The notes: generated by a model not told the origin, from the sequence alone. 64,000 nucleotides of DNA from G965237725 sp965237725 (GCA_965237725.1 OZ250151.1:2356001-2420000); one strand, 5' to 3'; counted from the first letter of the stretch, positions 17,870 to 27,234 are shown. A program made the numbers and translations.

Positions 17870-18799
17870 TCAGGTCATTCGACCGAGCGCTTTAGACAGC
17901 TCGATAATATGTTCTGGACCGATACCGCAGCACCCGCCGATTGCGTTCACACCGCGTTGCGCCCATTGCATTGCGTCAGCGGCAAATTTTTCAGGTGCGA
18001 TCACGGAATCAAAGTACCATATCGGGCGCTGGTATTGGCCGCTGTTGGGATAGACCGCGACCGGTCCTGACCAGTAATGCTCGAGAAGGTTGAGCGCTGG
18101 CATGGTGGCTTCGACCTCACTGTGCATGATCCCCGCCACATCGACACCTTCGGCCAGGAGTGCTTCGATGGCTGTTCGGAGGATCTCACCGGAATCTTCT
18201 GGGCCGTCCTGGAGGTACAGTGACCCGGTCTCGGCCATCTTCACCGCAATCCCCGCCCATACGGGCAGACCGGTGCGCTTCGCGATTGCGGCGATCTCGG
18301 CTTGAAACGCCAGATCGATGGCGAAATCATGTGTGAGCATCATCTCGAGCATCAGCAAGTCGCAGCCTTGTTCCGCCAGATTTTCGGCGTGTTCAGTGTA
18401 ACTGTCGCGCAGCATCGAGACGTCGAGCATTTCTTTACGACGAGATTCAACAGTCGTCGAAATCGAGCCAGCAATCCACACTGGATGTGCAGGTTCGGCG
18501 ACATCGATGCCTTCACGCACCAACCGCAAAGCGGTTGCCGTGAGCTCCCGGCTGGTGGTATCGAAGCTGGAAGGATTGATAACGTGTGGGGTCGTATTAT
18601 AAGTCGCCGCAATCTGAATCTCCGCACCGGCACGAACATAGTCGACATGGATCTCTCGGACGAGGTGCGGATGGCTGAGTAAGGCGGCTGCGCTCCATAT
18701 CTCATGATCCATCGGCGCGCCACGGCGTTGCAATTCAGTGCCCATTGCACCGTCGATGATGATTACTTCATTGTCTGTCAATCTGGTGGTGATGTTCAT
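17870..18799 (-). CDS. Homocysteine S-methyltransferase family protein
   Basis: A 309-residue TIM-barrel methyltransferase. IIIDGAMGTELQRRG is the N-terminal family signature, and VNAIGGCCGIGPEHI near the C-terminus carries the paired zinc-binding Cys. The expected upstream zinc Cys of the GVNC-type motif is not seen in an obvious place: the region reads VDVAGIMHSEVEA, which puts catalytic competence with homocysteine in doubt. Family members move methyl groups from S-methylmethionine or betaine to homocysteine. ATG at 18799 was preferred to an upstream TTG. It is unrelated in sequence detail to the second family member at 54.8 kb. Confidence 0.8.
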   Translation of the reverse strand: MNITTRLTDNEVIIIDGAMGTELQRRGAPMDHEIWSAAALLSHPHLVREIHVDYVRAGAEIQIAATYNTTPHVINPSSFDTTSRELTATALRLVREGIDVAEPAHPVWIAGSISTTVESRRKEMLDVSMLRDSYTEHAENLAEQGCDLLMLEMMLTHDFAIDLAFQAEIAAIAKRTGLPVWAGIAVKMAETGSLYLQDGPEDSGEILRTAIEALLAEGVDVAGIMHSEVEATMPALNLLEHYWSGPVAVYPNSGQYQRPIWYFDSVIAPEKFAADAMQWAQRGVNAIGGCCGIGPEHIIELSKALGRMT

Positions 18800-18891
18800 A
18801 CCGTGATTTTTCAATTGTTCGGTGGACTTTAACGTAACAAAAGGACTAACTAAAGTGGGTAGATTTCTTATTGATGATGTACAACTCGATA

Positions 18892-20155
18892 GATAGGTTA
18901 CAGATTATACCGGAGAGATAGGTTACACAATTGAGGTTTTGGAGGAATCCAAATGCCTTGGCAATTGAGGAACCTGATGGATGAAAGAGTAAAGTTTGTA
19001 GCGAGATTGTTAGACGGGGATAAGATGGCCGTTGTGTGTCGAGAGTTCGGTATTTCACGTAAGACGGGCTACAAGATATTCAATCGTTACAAAGACTGTG
19101 GTCTGGAAGGATTAGCCAATCGCAGCCAACGGCCTATTCGACCTGGCAATCAAATTCCTTTTCAGATAGAACGATTCATACTTCGAACTAAGAAGGACCG
19201 ACCCAGCTGGGGTGCCCCGAAGATACGGGAAAAGCTAATCCGAGCTTACCCCAATGTAAAACCCCCTGCCAAAAGTACGGTGCATGCGGTATTGGATCGA
19301 CATGGCCTGGTCAAACGGCGTAAATCACGTCGTTATAGGGCGCAGGGTACGCCATTACAGGACACCAAACGATGTAATGGATTATGGTGTGCGGACTATA
19401 AGGGTGAATTTAGGCTGGGTAATCGGCAGTATTGCTATCCGTTAACGATCAGTGATTATCACTCCCGATACCTGTTAGCGTGTGACGGATTGGAATCAAC
19501 CAAGGCTATCACCGCCTTCACTGTATTCGAGCAGTCTTTCAAGGAATACGGGCTGCCTGATGCCATTCGTACCGATAACGGTGTGCCATTCTCAGCACCC
19601 AATGCGTTATTTGGGTTGAGTCGATTATCGATATGGTGGCTACGATTAGGCATTAATATTGAGCGTATTAAACCTGGCCACCCAGAACAAAATGGGCGCC
19701 ATGAACGGATGCATCTCACCCTTAAAAAAGAGGCCACCAAACCCCCCTGGTTATAACTTCCTGCAACAGCAAAGCAAGCTTGACGACTTCCAAGATATAT
19801 ACAATCATGATCGACCTCATGAGGCCTTAAATATGAAGTATCCAGGGGAAGTGTATACACCTTCAGCCAGAGTTTACCGACCCCCAGATGAGCCGCAATA
19901 TCCGTTCCATGACAAATCCATTCGAGTGACTCAGTGTGGTCGAATTTGTATTGGCAGTCGAAAAATTAATTTAAGTAGCGTATTTGCGGGACAAAATATC
20001 GGAATTACCGAGGTCAGCGACAAAATATGGCTTGTGAGCTTCATGCATTTTGATATAGGATTCTTTGACGAAGACGAAAACAAAGTTCAACCGGCAACTA
20101 ACCCCTTCTTGCCTAAAGTGTTACCACTCTCTTCGGTATAAAGTGTTACCTATCT
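18892..20155 (+). mobile_element. IS481-family insertion sequence, copy 1 (frameshifted)
   Basis: Left end AGATAGGTTACAGATTATAC and right end, read inverted, AGATAGGTAACACTTTATAC form imperfect terminal repeats of about 38 bp. Very similar to the element at 38240..39503. The right end stops 24 bp before the tRNA-derived core of copy C. Confidence 0.9.
18953..20141 (+). pseudogene. IS481-family transposase, frameshifted
   Basis: Same protein as the intact copy at 38302, with helix-turn-helix (MAVVCREFGISRKTGYKIF), and DDE residues in WCADYKGEF, IRTDNGVPF and NGRHERMHL. At about 19740 a run of six C replaces five in the intact copy, shifting the frame and ending the protein at residue 267; the remaining 130 codons are open in another frame to 20141. 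A short homopolymer difference could also be a sequencing error or a slippage site. Confidence 0.88.
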
Positions 20156-20179
20156 GTCCGGTATGGACCTTGAAAAATA

Positions 20180-20381
20180 TGGTGGGCCCGGTAGGACTTG
20201 AACCTACGACCAATGGATTATGAGGAGGTTGCTCGATCTATTTATTTATATTTATCATATAGTTAAAAGAGCCCCTAAAATTTGTTAAAAGTTTGTTGAT
20301 CGTAGTTTCCCATAAAATCAACGAGTTATCGATGTTCACAATTTCGGTAATTTTCTCTACAAAATTGCCATTTTTAACGAC
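20180..20381 (-). repeat. tRNA-Ile-derived attachment-like repeat, copy C (exact core plus arm)
   Basis: 20180..20224 is identical to the last 45 bp of the tRNA-Ile2 gene. The arm follows (20225..20381): TTGCTCGATC, a degenerate inverted repeat, the direct repeats TTTGTTAA-AAG-TTTGTTGA and ATAAAATCAAC. It is not a functional tRNA: the 5' half is missing. Confidence 0.92.
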
Positions 20382-20494
20382 AACTTATTGGCCATTTCAG
20401 CAAGTTGGTGACGTCCGTCAGCAACCCATTGTTGTCCTACAATTCCGCCTCAGGATTCAAGCTACTTCCCAACTGGAAAGTCCCTTTTGGTCGC

Positions 20495-20959
20495 TTATGA
20501 AGTCGTATTCTGGTTCAACCGAACTCTCTCGGCGAGTCCCTTGAGGTTACCGTCGAGGATCTTTCCCATCATCAATTTCATCATGGTTTGACCCAAGAGC
20601 CATCCAAGTGGACCAAACTTTACGCGATAATCCATGTCCCACGTAACCAGCGATCCCCCGTTATCTATCGACTCAATGGACATCTCAGAATACGCTTCAT
20701 GGAGCGGCATGGCATCCATTTCTGACAAACGAACACGATAGCTGCGACCCTCATCCCACGCAGTCACCTCCTCAACTACCGAGGTTCCATTATCGAAATG
20801 GTTGCGTCGTTTTGATCCTATTCTGTCTTCGCCCTCAGTTAGTGAATCTACAGATGTTATAAGCGGTGCAAACTCATCAATGTGCATAAAGCGGCCGAGG
20901 ACCGCCCATACGGCGTTCGGTGTTGCGTCGATCTTTAGTGTTCGTTCGAAGTGTATCAT
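20495..20959 (-). CDS. SRPBCC-family (polyketide cyclase/START-like) protein
   Basis: A 154-residue protein beginning MIHFERTLKIDATPNAVWAV, with GRFMHIDEFAPLI, the usual start of SRPBCC hydrophobic-pocket proteins, and a C-terminal amphipathic helix. No catalytic function can be assigned; such proteins bind small hydrophobic ligands. It is divergent from the WYL regulator at 21105 with 145 bp between, so it may be that regulator's target. A GTG nine codons upstream is possible as start. Confidence 0.8.
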   Translation of the reverse strand: MIHFERTLKIDATPNAVWAVLGRFMHIDEFAPLITSVDSLTEGEDRIGSKRRNHFDNGTSVVEEVTAWDEGRSYRVRLSEMDAMPLHEAYSEMSIESIDNGGSLVTWDMDYRVKFGPLGWLLGQTMMKLMMGKILDGNLKGLAERVRLNQNTTS

Positions 20960-21075
20960 TTTGGTTTCTTCTATTTTTGGTAACACCCCCGCATGCCATC
21001 TATAGCCAGCCGCATCAATTCCAAAAAACTGTCATTTTTGGGTGTCACTTGGGTTGACTTCTAAAGGTATCACTT

Positions 21076-21098
21076 AATATGCCATTTTGTGGCATATT
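21076..21098. promoter_or_regulatory. Perfect 9-bp inverted repeat, candidate operator
   Basis: AATATGCCA-TTTTG-TGGCATATT lies 6 bp before the regulator ATG and inside the divergent promoter region, a position suited to autoregulation. Confidence 0.6.
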
Positions 21099-21104
21099 TG
21101 TTCT

Positions 21105-21842
21105 ATGAGCCGAGCAACGACATTAACACGCCTTGAACGTCTTGAGTTGCTGACAAGCCGCCTAAAATCTGATGAACCTATGATTTTAAGAGAAATTGCA
21201 GATGAACTCGGCGTAAGCCTGCGTAGTATTGGTAGAGACATTCAGATACTACGTGAGCGGGGTTTACCTATCGAAGCTGATCGTGGACGGGGTGGTGGAG
21301 TCCGTCTCAACCCAAGCTGGGGAGTTGGCCGAATAGCCCTCACTCATGGGGAAGCGATCAACCTCTTGATTAGCATTGCTGTAACGAACAAAATGGAAGC
21401 TTCAATATTGATGGGGAATTTGTCACCCGTTCAAAGAAAACTCACTGCATCTTTTTCGAAGGAAAACCAACGTAAGATAAAAAGGCTTCGTGATCGTATC
21501 CGCATCGGACCATCATCATCGTCCAATGTATTGTTGACCTACAAAGCGGCGTCGAAGGACATCAATGACAAAATGCAAGAGTCCTTTCTTTTGATGCGCA
21601 GAGCAATTATAAAATACCGTTCTGGAAAAGGTGAAATGACAAAGCGCACAATAGAGCCTCACTATCTCGTACTGGGTTATCCGGTTTGGTATGCTCTGTG
21701 TTGGGACGAACTGCGTAATGAACGCAGAACATTTCGTTTAGATCGAGTAAGCGAAATCGAAGTCACTGACGATGACTTTGTGTTGCGACCATATACAGAA
21801 TTTGAAGACATCATGCGTGGCGTCGATGTAATCGTCCCTTAG
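21105..21842 (+). CDS. HTH/WYL-domain transcriptional regulator
   Basis: A 245-residue protein of the YafY/DeoR-like class. Residues 8-60 form a winged helix-turn-helix (LREIADELGVSLRSIGRDIQILRERGLPI) followed by RGRGGGVRL. The C-terminal part is a WYL domain (IEPHYLVLGYPVWYALCWDELRNERRTFRLDRVSEIEV), a ligand-sensing module. The ATG at 21105 is used; an upstream TTG would place the start inside the operator. Divergent from the SRPBCC gene. Confidence 0.88.
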   Translation: MSRATTLTRLERLELLTSRLKSDEPMILREIADELGVSLRSIGRDIQILRERGLPIEADRGRGGGVRLNPSWGVGRIALTHGEAINLLISIAVTNKMEASILMGNLSPVQRKLTASFSKENQRKIKRLRDRIRIGPSSSSNVLLTYKAASKDINDKMQESFLLMRRAIIKYRSGKGEMTKRTIEPHYLVLGYPVWYALCWDELRNERRTFRLDRVSEIEVTDDDFVLRPYTEFEDIMRGVDVIVP

Positions 21843-21962
21843 ATTTACGGAGCCTACCTGGGAGCTTTTAAGCTTAGCCGGTCGGGGTAGAACCCCGGTC
21901 ATGCAATTGAATTAAAACTCGATGTCCAAATTGTAAAGAGATAGTGAACGATAAATACATCA

Positions 21963-22139
21963 CTACACCTGATCAACATTCAATGTAGCATTGAGTGTAA
22001 CTAACGACGATTGTGCATGTGCAGGTAATAATGCTGTTTGCACAACTGGTTTGTACCACTGACCTCGTAAGGTTGCTACACCTGCTCCAAGAGCGGCTAA
22101 TTTTGTAATCGCATTGCGTCTTTTGATATCTTTTTTCAT
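21963..22139 (-). CDS. Tiny Tat-type exported peptide (58 aa)
   Basis: A 58-codon frame: MKKDIKRRNAITKLAALGAG gives a twin-arginine N-region and a hydrophobic stretch, then QWYKPVV and LLPAHAQSS, where AHA-QS is a good signal-peptidase site. After cleavage only about 17 residues would remain. Short Tat-signal proteins with W.KPVV..LLPAHAQ near the cleavage site are a pattern I associate with small exported proteins of uncertain role. No strong Shine-Dalgarno is visible. It lies between the WYL regulator and the nitronate monooxygenase gene. Confidence 0.6.
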   Translation of the reverse strand: MKKDIKRRNAITKLAALGAGVATLRGQWYKPVVQTALLPAHAQSSLVTLNATLNVDQV

Positions 22140-22258
22140 AATAGTTTTAAATTTGTATAGTTAAGTTAGTTAAATTTGGGGTTTGACGTTCCTATGTCAT
22201 ATTGAAACGCACGATTTCTAAGCCCTATTTGTATACAAAGGTTTTAATCATCCTATAG

Positions 22259-23221
22259 TTAGATTGCGTCCCTCGCACATTGGCACTCGTTCCACAATCG
22301 TAGTACAAGCTCTTTCGCCTTCGGTATGTCGGTGATTTTCCCTACACTCGTGCCCGCATATAAAGAACAATCCAGTATATCCCCTGTCATTGCGTCCGTC
22401 GGAGTCTTGGAACTGTATCGTCTTACTTTCTCTCCTGAAGACATTTGCGCAACAAACTCTTGTTCGCCAGGTCTTGAACCTGAGGGTGGGCATCCTGCGG
22501 ATTCCCATTGATTCAGGGTTTCGTTTCTCAGTACCCGATGAGCGGCGTAAGGCCAGTCCCCGTCAAAACAAATCGAATACGATGTATCCGACTCCTTCGC
22601 ATTTACGATTGCTTCCTTATATAGTGCATGTGCTCGACTTTCCTTAGTTGCGACAAAACGCGTTCCAAGCATAACTGCAGTTGCACCCTCATTAAGAGCC
22701 CAGCTGATATCGCCGCCGTTCCCCAAACCACCGGCTGCGACTACCGGCACATCCTGTGTTAGCGCTACAACTTGGGGTAAGAGTGTTGCCAGCGGTGTTG
22801 TCGACTGTACATGCCCGCCAGCTTCTACACCTTGACATATCACGAAATCCGCGCCGTCATGAATAGCATTATGTGCACCCTCAGACGATCCAACTTGTAC
22901 TCCTACTGCAATCCCGTACCGATGCGCGTGTTCAATGAGTTTAGCGTTTTGCCCCCATGAAAGTGTTATAGCTGGAATTCCTGCCTCGACGACGACATCG
23001 AATGCATCCGGTGGGAACGCGAGTGCAAAGTTGACAAAGAAAGGTCGACTCGTCGCAGCCTGGAGTTGCTCGACAGATTGCAAAGCAACTTTCGGTTGGG
23101 TCCATGTCATGGCAAGAGACCCCATAGCACCAGCATTGGAGACTGCTGCGGCAAGCTCGACCGTATCTGCACCGGCAATAGGAGCCTGAAGTATGGGGAT
23201 GTCTAAATCATGTAGGTTCAT
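22259..23221 (-). CDS. Nitronate monooxygenase-like (NPD family) FMN enzyme
   Basis: A 320-residue TIM-barrel flavoprotein. Visible motifs: DIPILQAPIAG at the start, FVNFAL, ICQGVEAGGH, VVAAGGLGNGGDI and AVMLGTRFVATKES, the FMN-phosphate binding region. The family oxidises alkyl nitronates or acts as an enoyl reductase-like enzyme; the substrate is not clear. ATG at 23221 is preferred to a TTG five codons earlier. Same strand as the alpha/beta hydrolase gene, 185 bp apart. Confidence 0.87.
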   Translation of the reverse strand: MNLHDLDIPILQAPIAGADTVELAAAVSNAGAMGSLAMTWTQPKVALQSVEQLQAATSRPFFVNFALAFPPDAFDVVVEAGIPAITLSWGQNAKLIEHAHRYGIAVGVQVGSSEGAHNAIHDGADFVICQGVEAGGHVQSTTPLATLLPQVVALTQDVPVVAAGGLGNGGDISWALNEGATAVMLGTRFVATKESRAHALYKEAIVNAKESDTSYSICFDGDWPYAAHRVLRNETLNQWESAGCPPSGSRPGEQEFVAQMSSGEKVRRYSSKTPTDAMTGDILDCSLYAGTSVGKITDIPKAKELVLRLWNECQCARDAI

Positions 23222-23405
23222 AGTAATTCTACTCAAAATGATTTACTTGCTCGCTATGTGCAACCACACAAAATGAAATGTACTGAGATGTCCATCCCTC
23301 CAGTCGATGTGCAAACATCGCTGAACGGCATCAATGGCAACGTTGGCAATTTGGTTACTGTTTTCAGTCATATAATATTCTCTCCAACCAAAAATATTTG
23401 ACGCT

Positions 23406-24533
23406 TTAATGACTTAGAAATTTGAGGAGCAGTTGCACCATCTCATCAGGTCGCTCCTGTTGGACCCAATGACCAGCTCCAGGAATAAGTTCACAAAATT
23501 CCATTTCAGTACAAGCATGATGCTGCATTTTTTCAAACGCGCCTGGTAACTGATAAACACCCCAGTCCTTGTTACCCGCGATGAAGCAAGACGGTATGTC
23601 GATTGTTTTGTCGGAATATTCGCTTAGTTCAATCAATTGTTGCTTGCTAAAACTACACCTATACCATTGCAAGCCACCTTGAAACCCAGTTCGGGAGAAT
23701 TCTTGTACATAAAATTGCAACTCCTCTTCTGCAAGCCAGGAACAGGCTGCGATTTCATCTTCTGTCGGCATATAGGGCGAAACCGACTCCGCCATTCCTA
23801 AGTCCAGATCCATAATGTAATAGCTTGGCATTTTGGCTAATTGCTCCGCATTCCATGAGTGCAGCGGATAGGGTTTATTTCCCATCCAGTCCGCGCTTTT
23901 GTAGTGGAAGTAAGCACGAAGAAAATCTGGTAGTCCTTGGGAACAATTGCGCATATCGGAATCTGCCGAACGAGTGCAATAGTATCTTTGATAGTGCTTA
24001 CGCGGTGGCTGGAGTAATGCCAGCTTTTCGTCTATATCTGGTTCGTCAGAGCATTCAGAAGAAAATACAGGAGGCCCTTCAAACGGCGCACTCATCAACG
24101 CAACAGAATGAAATACATCTGGCCTGGTCAACGCACAATAAGCCGCAACAGGAGACCCGAAATCATGACCAACAACAGCATCAACATAACTAAAACCTAG
24201 CGAATTCAATAATGCCACAGCATCATCAACAAGATTCAGGATTCTAAAAGAAGCGAGATCACCATCATAGTATGAGTCCCAGCCTGTGGTACGACCATAT
24301 CCTCTTTGATCGGGTGCAATAACATGAAACCCTGCTTCAACGAGAGGTTCCATTACCTTTCGCCAACTATAGGCAAGTTCGGGAAATCCGTGGAGCAACA
24401 ATAATCGAGGTTGGTTAGGTGGATCAAAGCCCCCTTCCAGAATATGCATTTTTAGTCCATTCACGCCATCCACAAATCTGGAACGAGTGTTGTAAGGCAG
24501 CATTCCTGCCTTTAGCTCTGCGAGATGGCTCAT
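23406..24533 (-). CDS. Alpha/beta hydrolase, epoxide hydrolase-like
   Basis: A 375-residue alpha/beta hydrolase. LLLLHGFPELAYSWRKV holds the HGxP oxyanion motif, APDQRGYGRTTG follows, GHDFGSPVAAY carries an Asp nucleophile, and GAGHWVQQERPDE carries the catalytic His. An Asp nucleophile and HGFPE point to soluble epoxide hydrolases or haloalkanoate dehalogenases, not esterases. Cap-domain Tyr residues are present (RKHYQRYYCT). Part of a small-molecule degradation neighbourhood controlled, perhaps, by the LysR protein next door. Confidence 0.88.
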   Translation of the reverse strand: MSHLAELKAGMLPYNTRSRFVDGVNGLKMHILEGGFDPPNQPRLLLLHGFPELAYSWRKVMEPLVEAGFHVIAPDQRGYGRTTGWDSYYDGDLASFRILNLVDDAVALLNSLGFSYVDAVVGHDFGSPVAAYCALTRPDVFHSVALMSAPFEGPPVFSSECSDEPDIDEKLALLQPPRKHYQRYYCTRSADSDMRNCSQGLPDFLRAYFHYKSADWMGNKPYPLHSWNAEQLAKMPSYYIMDLDLGMAESVSPYMPTEDEIAACSWLAEEELQFYVQEFSRTGFQGGLQWYRCSFSKQQLIELSEYSDKTIDIPSCFIAGNKDWGVYQLPGAFEKMQHHACTEMEFCELIPGAGHWVQQERPDEMVQLLLKFLSH

Positions 24534-24583
24534 GAAAACATTTCTAATAGTGAGCTAGTATTATAGGAGTTGAGAGCGGTGGT

Positions 24584-25501
24584 TCAAATCATTCTCACGA
24601 ACTGGGTTTCATTCAATATAAAATCTCTGAAGAGTTTTACATTTGGGTCATCATACAATTTCTCTGGGCATACTAAATAATATGCGAATGGAGATGGAAT
24701 ACTTGCGCTAAATGGTTTGGCGATCCTCCCTGATTTTAGGTCGCCTTCTATGAGCGCCATCCGACCCAAAGCAACACCCTGACAGTTTTCTACGGCTATA
24801 CCCAATGAATTACTATCATTCATGATGTTTCCAGATTTTGGGTCAACGTCCACAGCTCCGACAGTATCAAGCCAGATTGTCCAGTCGTCGTAATTGTCCT
24901 CATGCAAAAGTTTATGATGCTTCAAATCTTCGGGATTTCTTAGCGGGTGCTCACCTTCCAACAGTGAAGGGTGACAGATAGGAGATAAATCCAGTTGCAG
25001 ATTTAACTTGGTGACAGTGCCAGTCCAATCTCCATCTCCTGCTCTAATGGCAACATCGACACCATCTGTAGTGAAGCTGGCTAGTTCCAGTGAATGATGT
25101 ATTCGTAACTGGATGCCAGGATATTTGTGCCAGAAATGATCAAGCCGTTGTACCAGCCATTTGCTGGCAAAACTAGGCGTAACGCTAATGGTTAACACAT
25201 TTGCCAGAGACTCAGATTTAATCTCGGAAATAGTTCGGTAAAGATGGTCAAAGCACTCTCCCGTAGCAGACAATAGTTTTTTTCCTGCACCGGTCAGTGA
25301 TATAGATTTACCAGTACGATTGAATAACCTAAGTTCGAGTTGCCCTTCGAGCTTTCTTATCTGATGACTGATTGCGGTCTGCGAAACGTTTAGTTCCTGG
25401 GCTGCTTTCGTAAAGCTCATATGTCTGGCCGCTGCCTCAAATCCCCTCAATCCAGATAAGGTGGGTAGGAGTTGATAATTATTAGTATGAACAATATTCA
25501 T
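24584..25501 (-). CDS. LysR-family transcriptional regulator (GcvA-like)
   Basis: A 305-residue LTTR. Residues about 8-70 are the winged helix (LSGLRGFEAAARHMSFTKAA, SQTAISHQIRKLEGQLE), followed by a periplasmic-binding-like effector domain. LPTLSGLRGFEAAARH is the GcvA/AmpR-type start. ATG at 25501 chosen over an upstream TTG. It is transcribed away from the SDR gene at 25659, the usual LysR arrangement; the 157-bp interval should hold its binding sites, but no clear T-N11-A box could be singled out. Confidence 0.92.
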   Translation of the reverse strand: MNIVHTNNYQLLPTLSGLRGFEAAARHMSFTKAAQELNVSQTAISHQIRKLEGQLELRLFNRTGKSISLTGAGKKLLSATGECFDHLYRTISEIKSESLANVLTISVTPSFASKWLVQRLDHFWHKYPGIQLRIHHSLELASFTTDGVDVAIRAGDGDWTGTVTKLNLQLDLSPICHPSLLEGEHPLRNPEDLKHHKLLHEDNYDDWTIWLDTVGAVDVDPKSGNIMNDSNSLGIAVENCQGVALGRMALIEGDLKSGRIAKPFSASIPSPFAYYLVCPEKLYDDPNVKLFRDFILNETQFVRMI

Positions 25502-25658
25502 GAGCAGATGCAATTATATCGTTTTACGAGTTTGGTAAAAAGCCTTAGATTAGTACACAGCCAATAATTCGTTAAGCTCTATAGCATGAACATAATGAAT
25601 AAGAAGTCAAAAACCACTTGGTTTTCTGATCCCAATGTTGAATATGAGGAGTAAGAAC

Positions 25659-26408
25659 ATGACAGATTTAAAAGTAGCCATAATGACCGGCACGGGCCAG
25701 GGCATTGGGCGCGGTTGCGCTATTGAAATGGCAAATGCGGGCTACAAGGTATCGTTGATGTCGCCATCCGAACGGAGCGTCGAATTAGCTAATGAACTGG
25801 GTGGTATAGGACGTCAAGGCTCTGTGTTAGAAGTCAATGATCTACAGTCAATGGTAGACGAGACCATGAAACAATATGGTCGGATTGATGCGGTAGTAAG
25901 TAACATGGGTCACGGTGGCGGTGTTCCGGAGGCAATCAAAACAGTTGGGTTCGATCCTGATTTCGACGGCCCTCTGATCGAGCTTACCGATGAGTTGTGG
26001 CACGAAAGTTTAGATATGTACGTACTTAATGTCGTCAAGCTTGCGCGAATTATTACGCCGATCATGATCGAACAGGGAGGAGGCGCCTTCGTAAATATTT
26101 CATCAATGAATACCATTGAACCAAGAGCTCCCTATCCCATGAGTATGCTTCGGGCCGCATTGCATAGTTTTTCAAAGCTCTACGGAGATCGCTACGCAAG
26201 ACACAATATTCGGATGAACAACCTTTTGCCTGGGTTCTGTGAAAATGTGAACCTGTCAGAGTTTGCGCGCACATCTATCCCTGCTCAAAGACCAGCGTTA
26301 TTCGAAGAAATTGGTCATGCTTGCGTTTTCCTTTCCTCCCACGAGGCACGCTATATTACTGGGCAAAGTATTTTGTCAGATGGCGGGATGAATCGAGCAG
26401 TAAGATAG
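25659..26408 (+). CDS. SDR-family oxidoreductase lacking the YxxxK lysine
   Basis: A 249-residue short-chain dehydrogenase/reductase. MTGTGQGIGRGCA is the Rossmann TGxxxGIG motif, SNMGHGGG replaces NNAG, FVNISSMN supplies the catalytic Ser, and ILSDGGMNRA ends the protein. The usual YxxxK reads YPMSM, so the catalytic Lys is replaced by Met; a similar YSMSM-type variant exists in some SDR subgroups. ATG at 25659 has GAGGAG 7 nt upstream. Likely operon with the next gene (52 bp apart). Confidence 0.85.
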   Translation: MTDLKVAIMTGTGQGIGRGCAIEMANAGYKVSLMSPSERSVELANELGGIGRQGSVLEVNDLQSMVDETMKQYGRIDAVVSNMGHGGGVPEAIKTVGFDPDFDGPLIELTDELWHESLDMYVLNVVKLARIITPIMIEQGGGAFVNISSMNTIEPRAPYPMSMLRAALHSFSKLYGDRYARHNIRMNNLLPGFCENVNLSEFARTSIPAQRPALFEEIGHACVFLSSHEARYITGQSILSDGGMNRAVR

Positions 26409-26460
26409 TTCGGGAGGCATTTGTTCTAAGTACCGTAAAAATTATATTTGAGAAAAAACT

Positions 26461-27234
26461 ATGACTGCGGATAAAAAATTATTGTCTATCCAGCGAAGTA
26501 TCGCTCCTTTGTTAGGTGGCCAACCTGCGCCCCATAAGATCGGCTTAATAGCGTTGTCGAGCGATATGGTAACGGAAAGAGACTTCAACAGCATGCTGCC
26601 ATCAGGGGATGAGGTCATGTACTATACTTCGCGAGTACCTCTCACAATACCAGTGACTGTAGATAATTTGCGTCTCATGGGACCAAAACTTGCAGAGGCA
26701 GCATCACTGATCCTTCCAACCAGTGAGCTAAATGTCATTGCCTATAGCTGCACTTCTGCTTCAGTTGCAATGGGTACAGATGAAGTAGCAGCACAAATCC
26801 GTAATGGGCGACCTGACGTCGAAGTGGTAACCCCAATATCTGCGGCAACAGCAGCATTTAAGGCATGTAGCGTTTCCAAGATTTCCTTGCTGACACCCTA
26901 TAACGAAGATATAACTAAGGCTATGGCATCGTTCATAGGCGACCAAGGAATTGAGGTTCTAAATTTTGCGTACTTCGGACTCGAAGATGATCAAGATATG
27001 GCCAGACTAACGCCTGAGGGTATCCACGATACTACCGTCAAAATCGCCCATCCCGACGCAGATGCAGTCTTCGTTTCCTGTACTGGCGTTCGTACAGCGG
27101 AAACCATAAAGCGACTAGAAGATACGTTGGACAAACCAGTGTTTTGTAGCAATCAATGCATGTTCTGGCAGTCCCTACGCCTCAGCGGTTACAACGAACC
27201 TATCCCCGGATTCGGGCGCCTGTTGATGCTTTGA
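26461..27234 (+). CDS. Maleate isomerase / Asp-Glu racemase superfamily protein
   Basis: A 257-residue protein with the two catalytic-Cys segments of the family: IAYSCTSAS (about residue 99) and VFVSCTGVRT (about 205), plus VVTPISAATAAFKA and KISLLTPY. Relatives include maleate cis-trans isomerase, arylmalonate decarboxylase and EutA of ectoine catabolism; both Cys are kept, as in isomerases. With the SDR upstream and hydrolase and oxygenase genes across the divergent regulator, a role in degrading a small organic acid is likely (inference). Confidence 0.85.
   Translation: MTADKKLLSIQRSIAPLLGGQPAPHKIGLIALSSDMVTERDFNSMLPSGDEVMYYTSRVPLTIPVTVDNLRLMGPKLAEAASLILPTSELNVIAYSCTSASVAMGTDEVAAQIRNGRPDVEVVTPISAATAAFKACSVSKISLLTPYNEDITKAMASFIGDQGIEVLNFAYFGLEDDQDMARLTPEGIHDTTVKIAHPDADAVFVSCTGVRTAETIKRLEDTLDKPVFCSNQCMFWQSLRLSGYNEPIPGFGRLLML

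Noticed and set aside
19720..19760. Programmed frameshift in IS481 copy 1
   Set aside because: The intact copy encodes the same protein in one frame, so the extra C is more simply a mutation or read error.
20180..20260. Possible extra tRNA genes at the repeat copies
   Set aside because: The acceptor 5' strand, D-arm and half of the anticodon stem are missing in every copy; only 39527..39603 folds as a tRNA.
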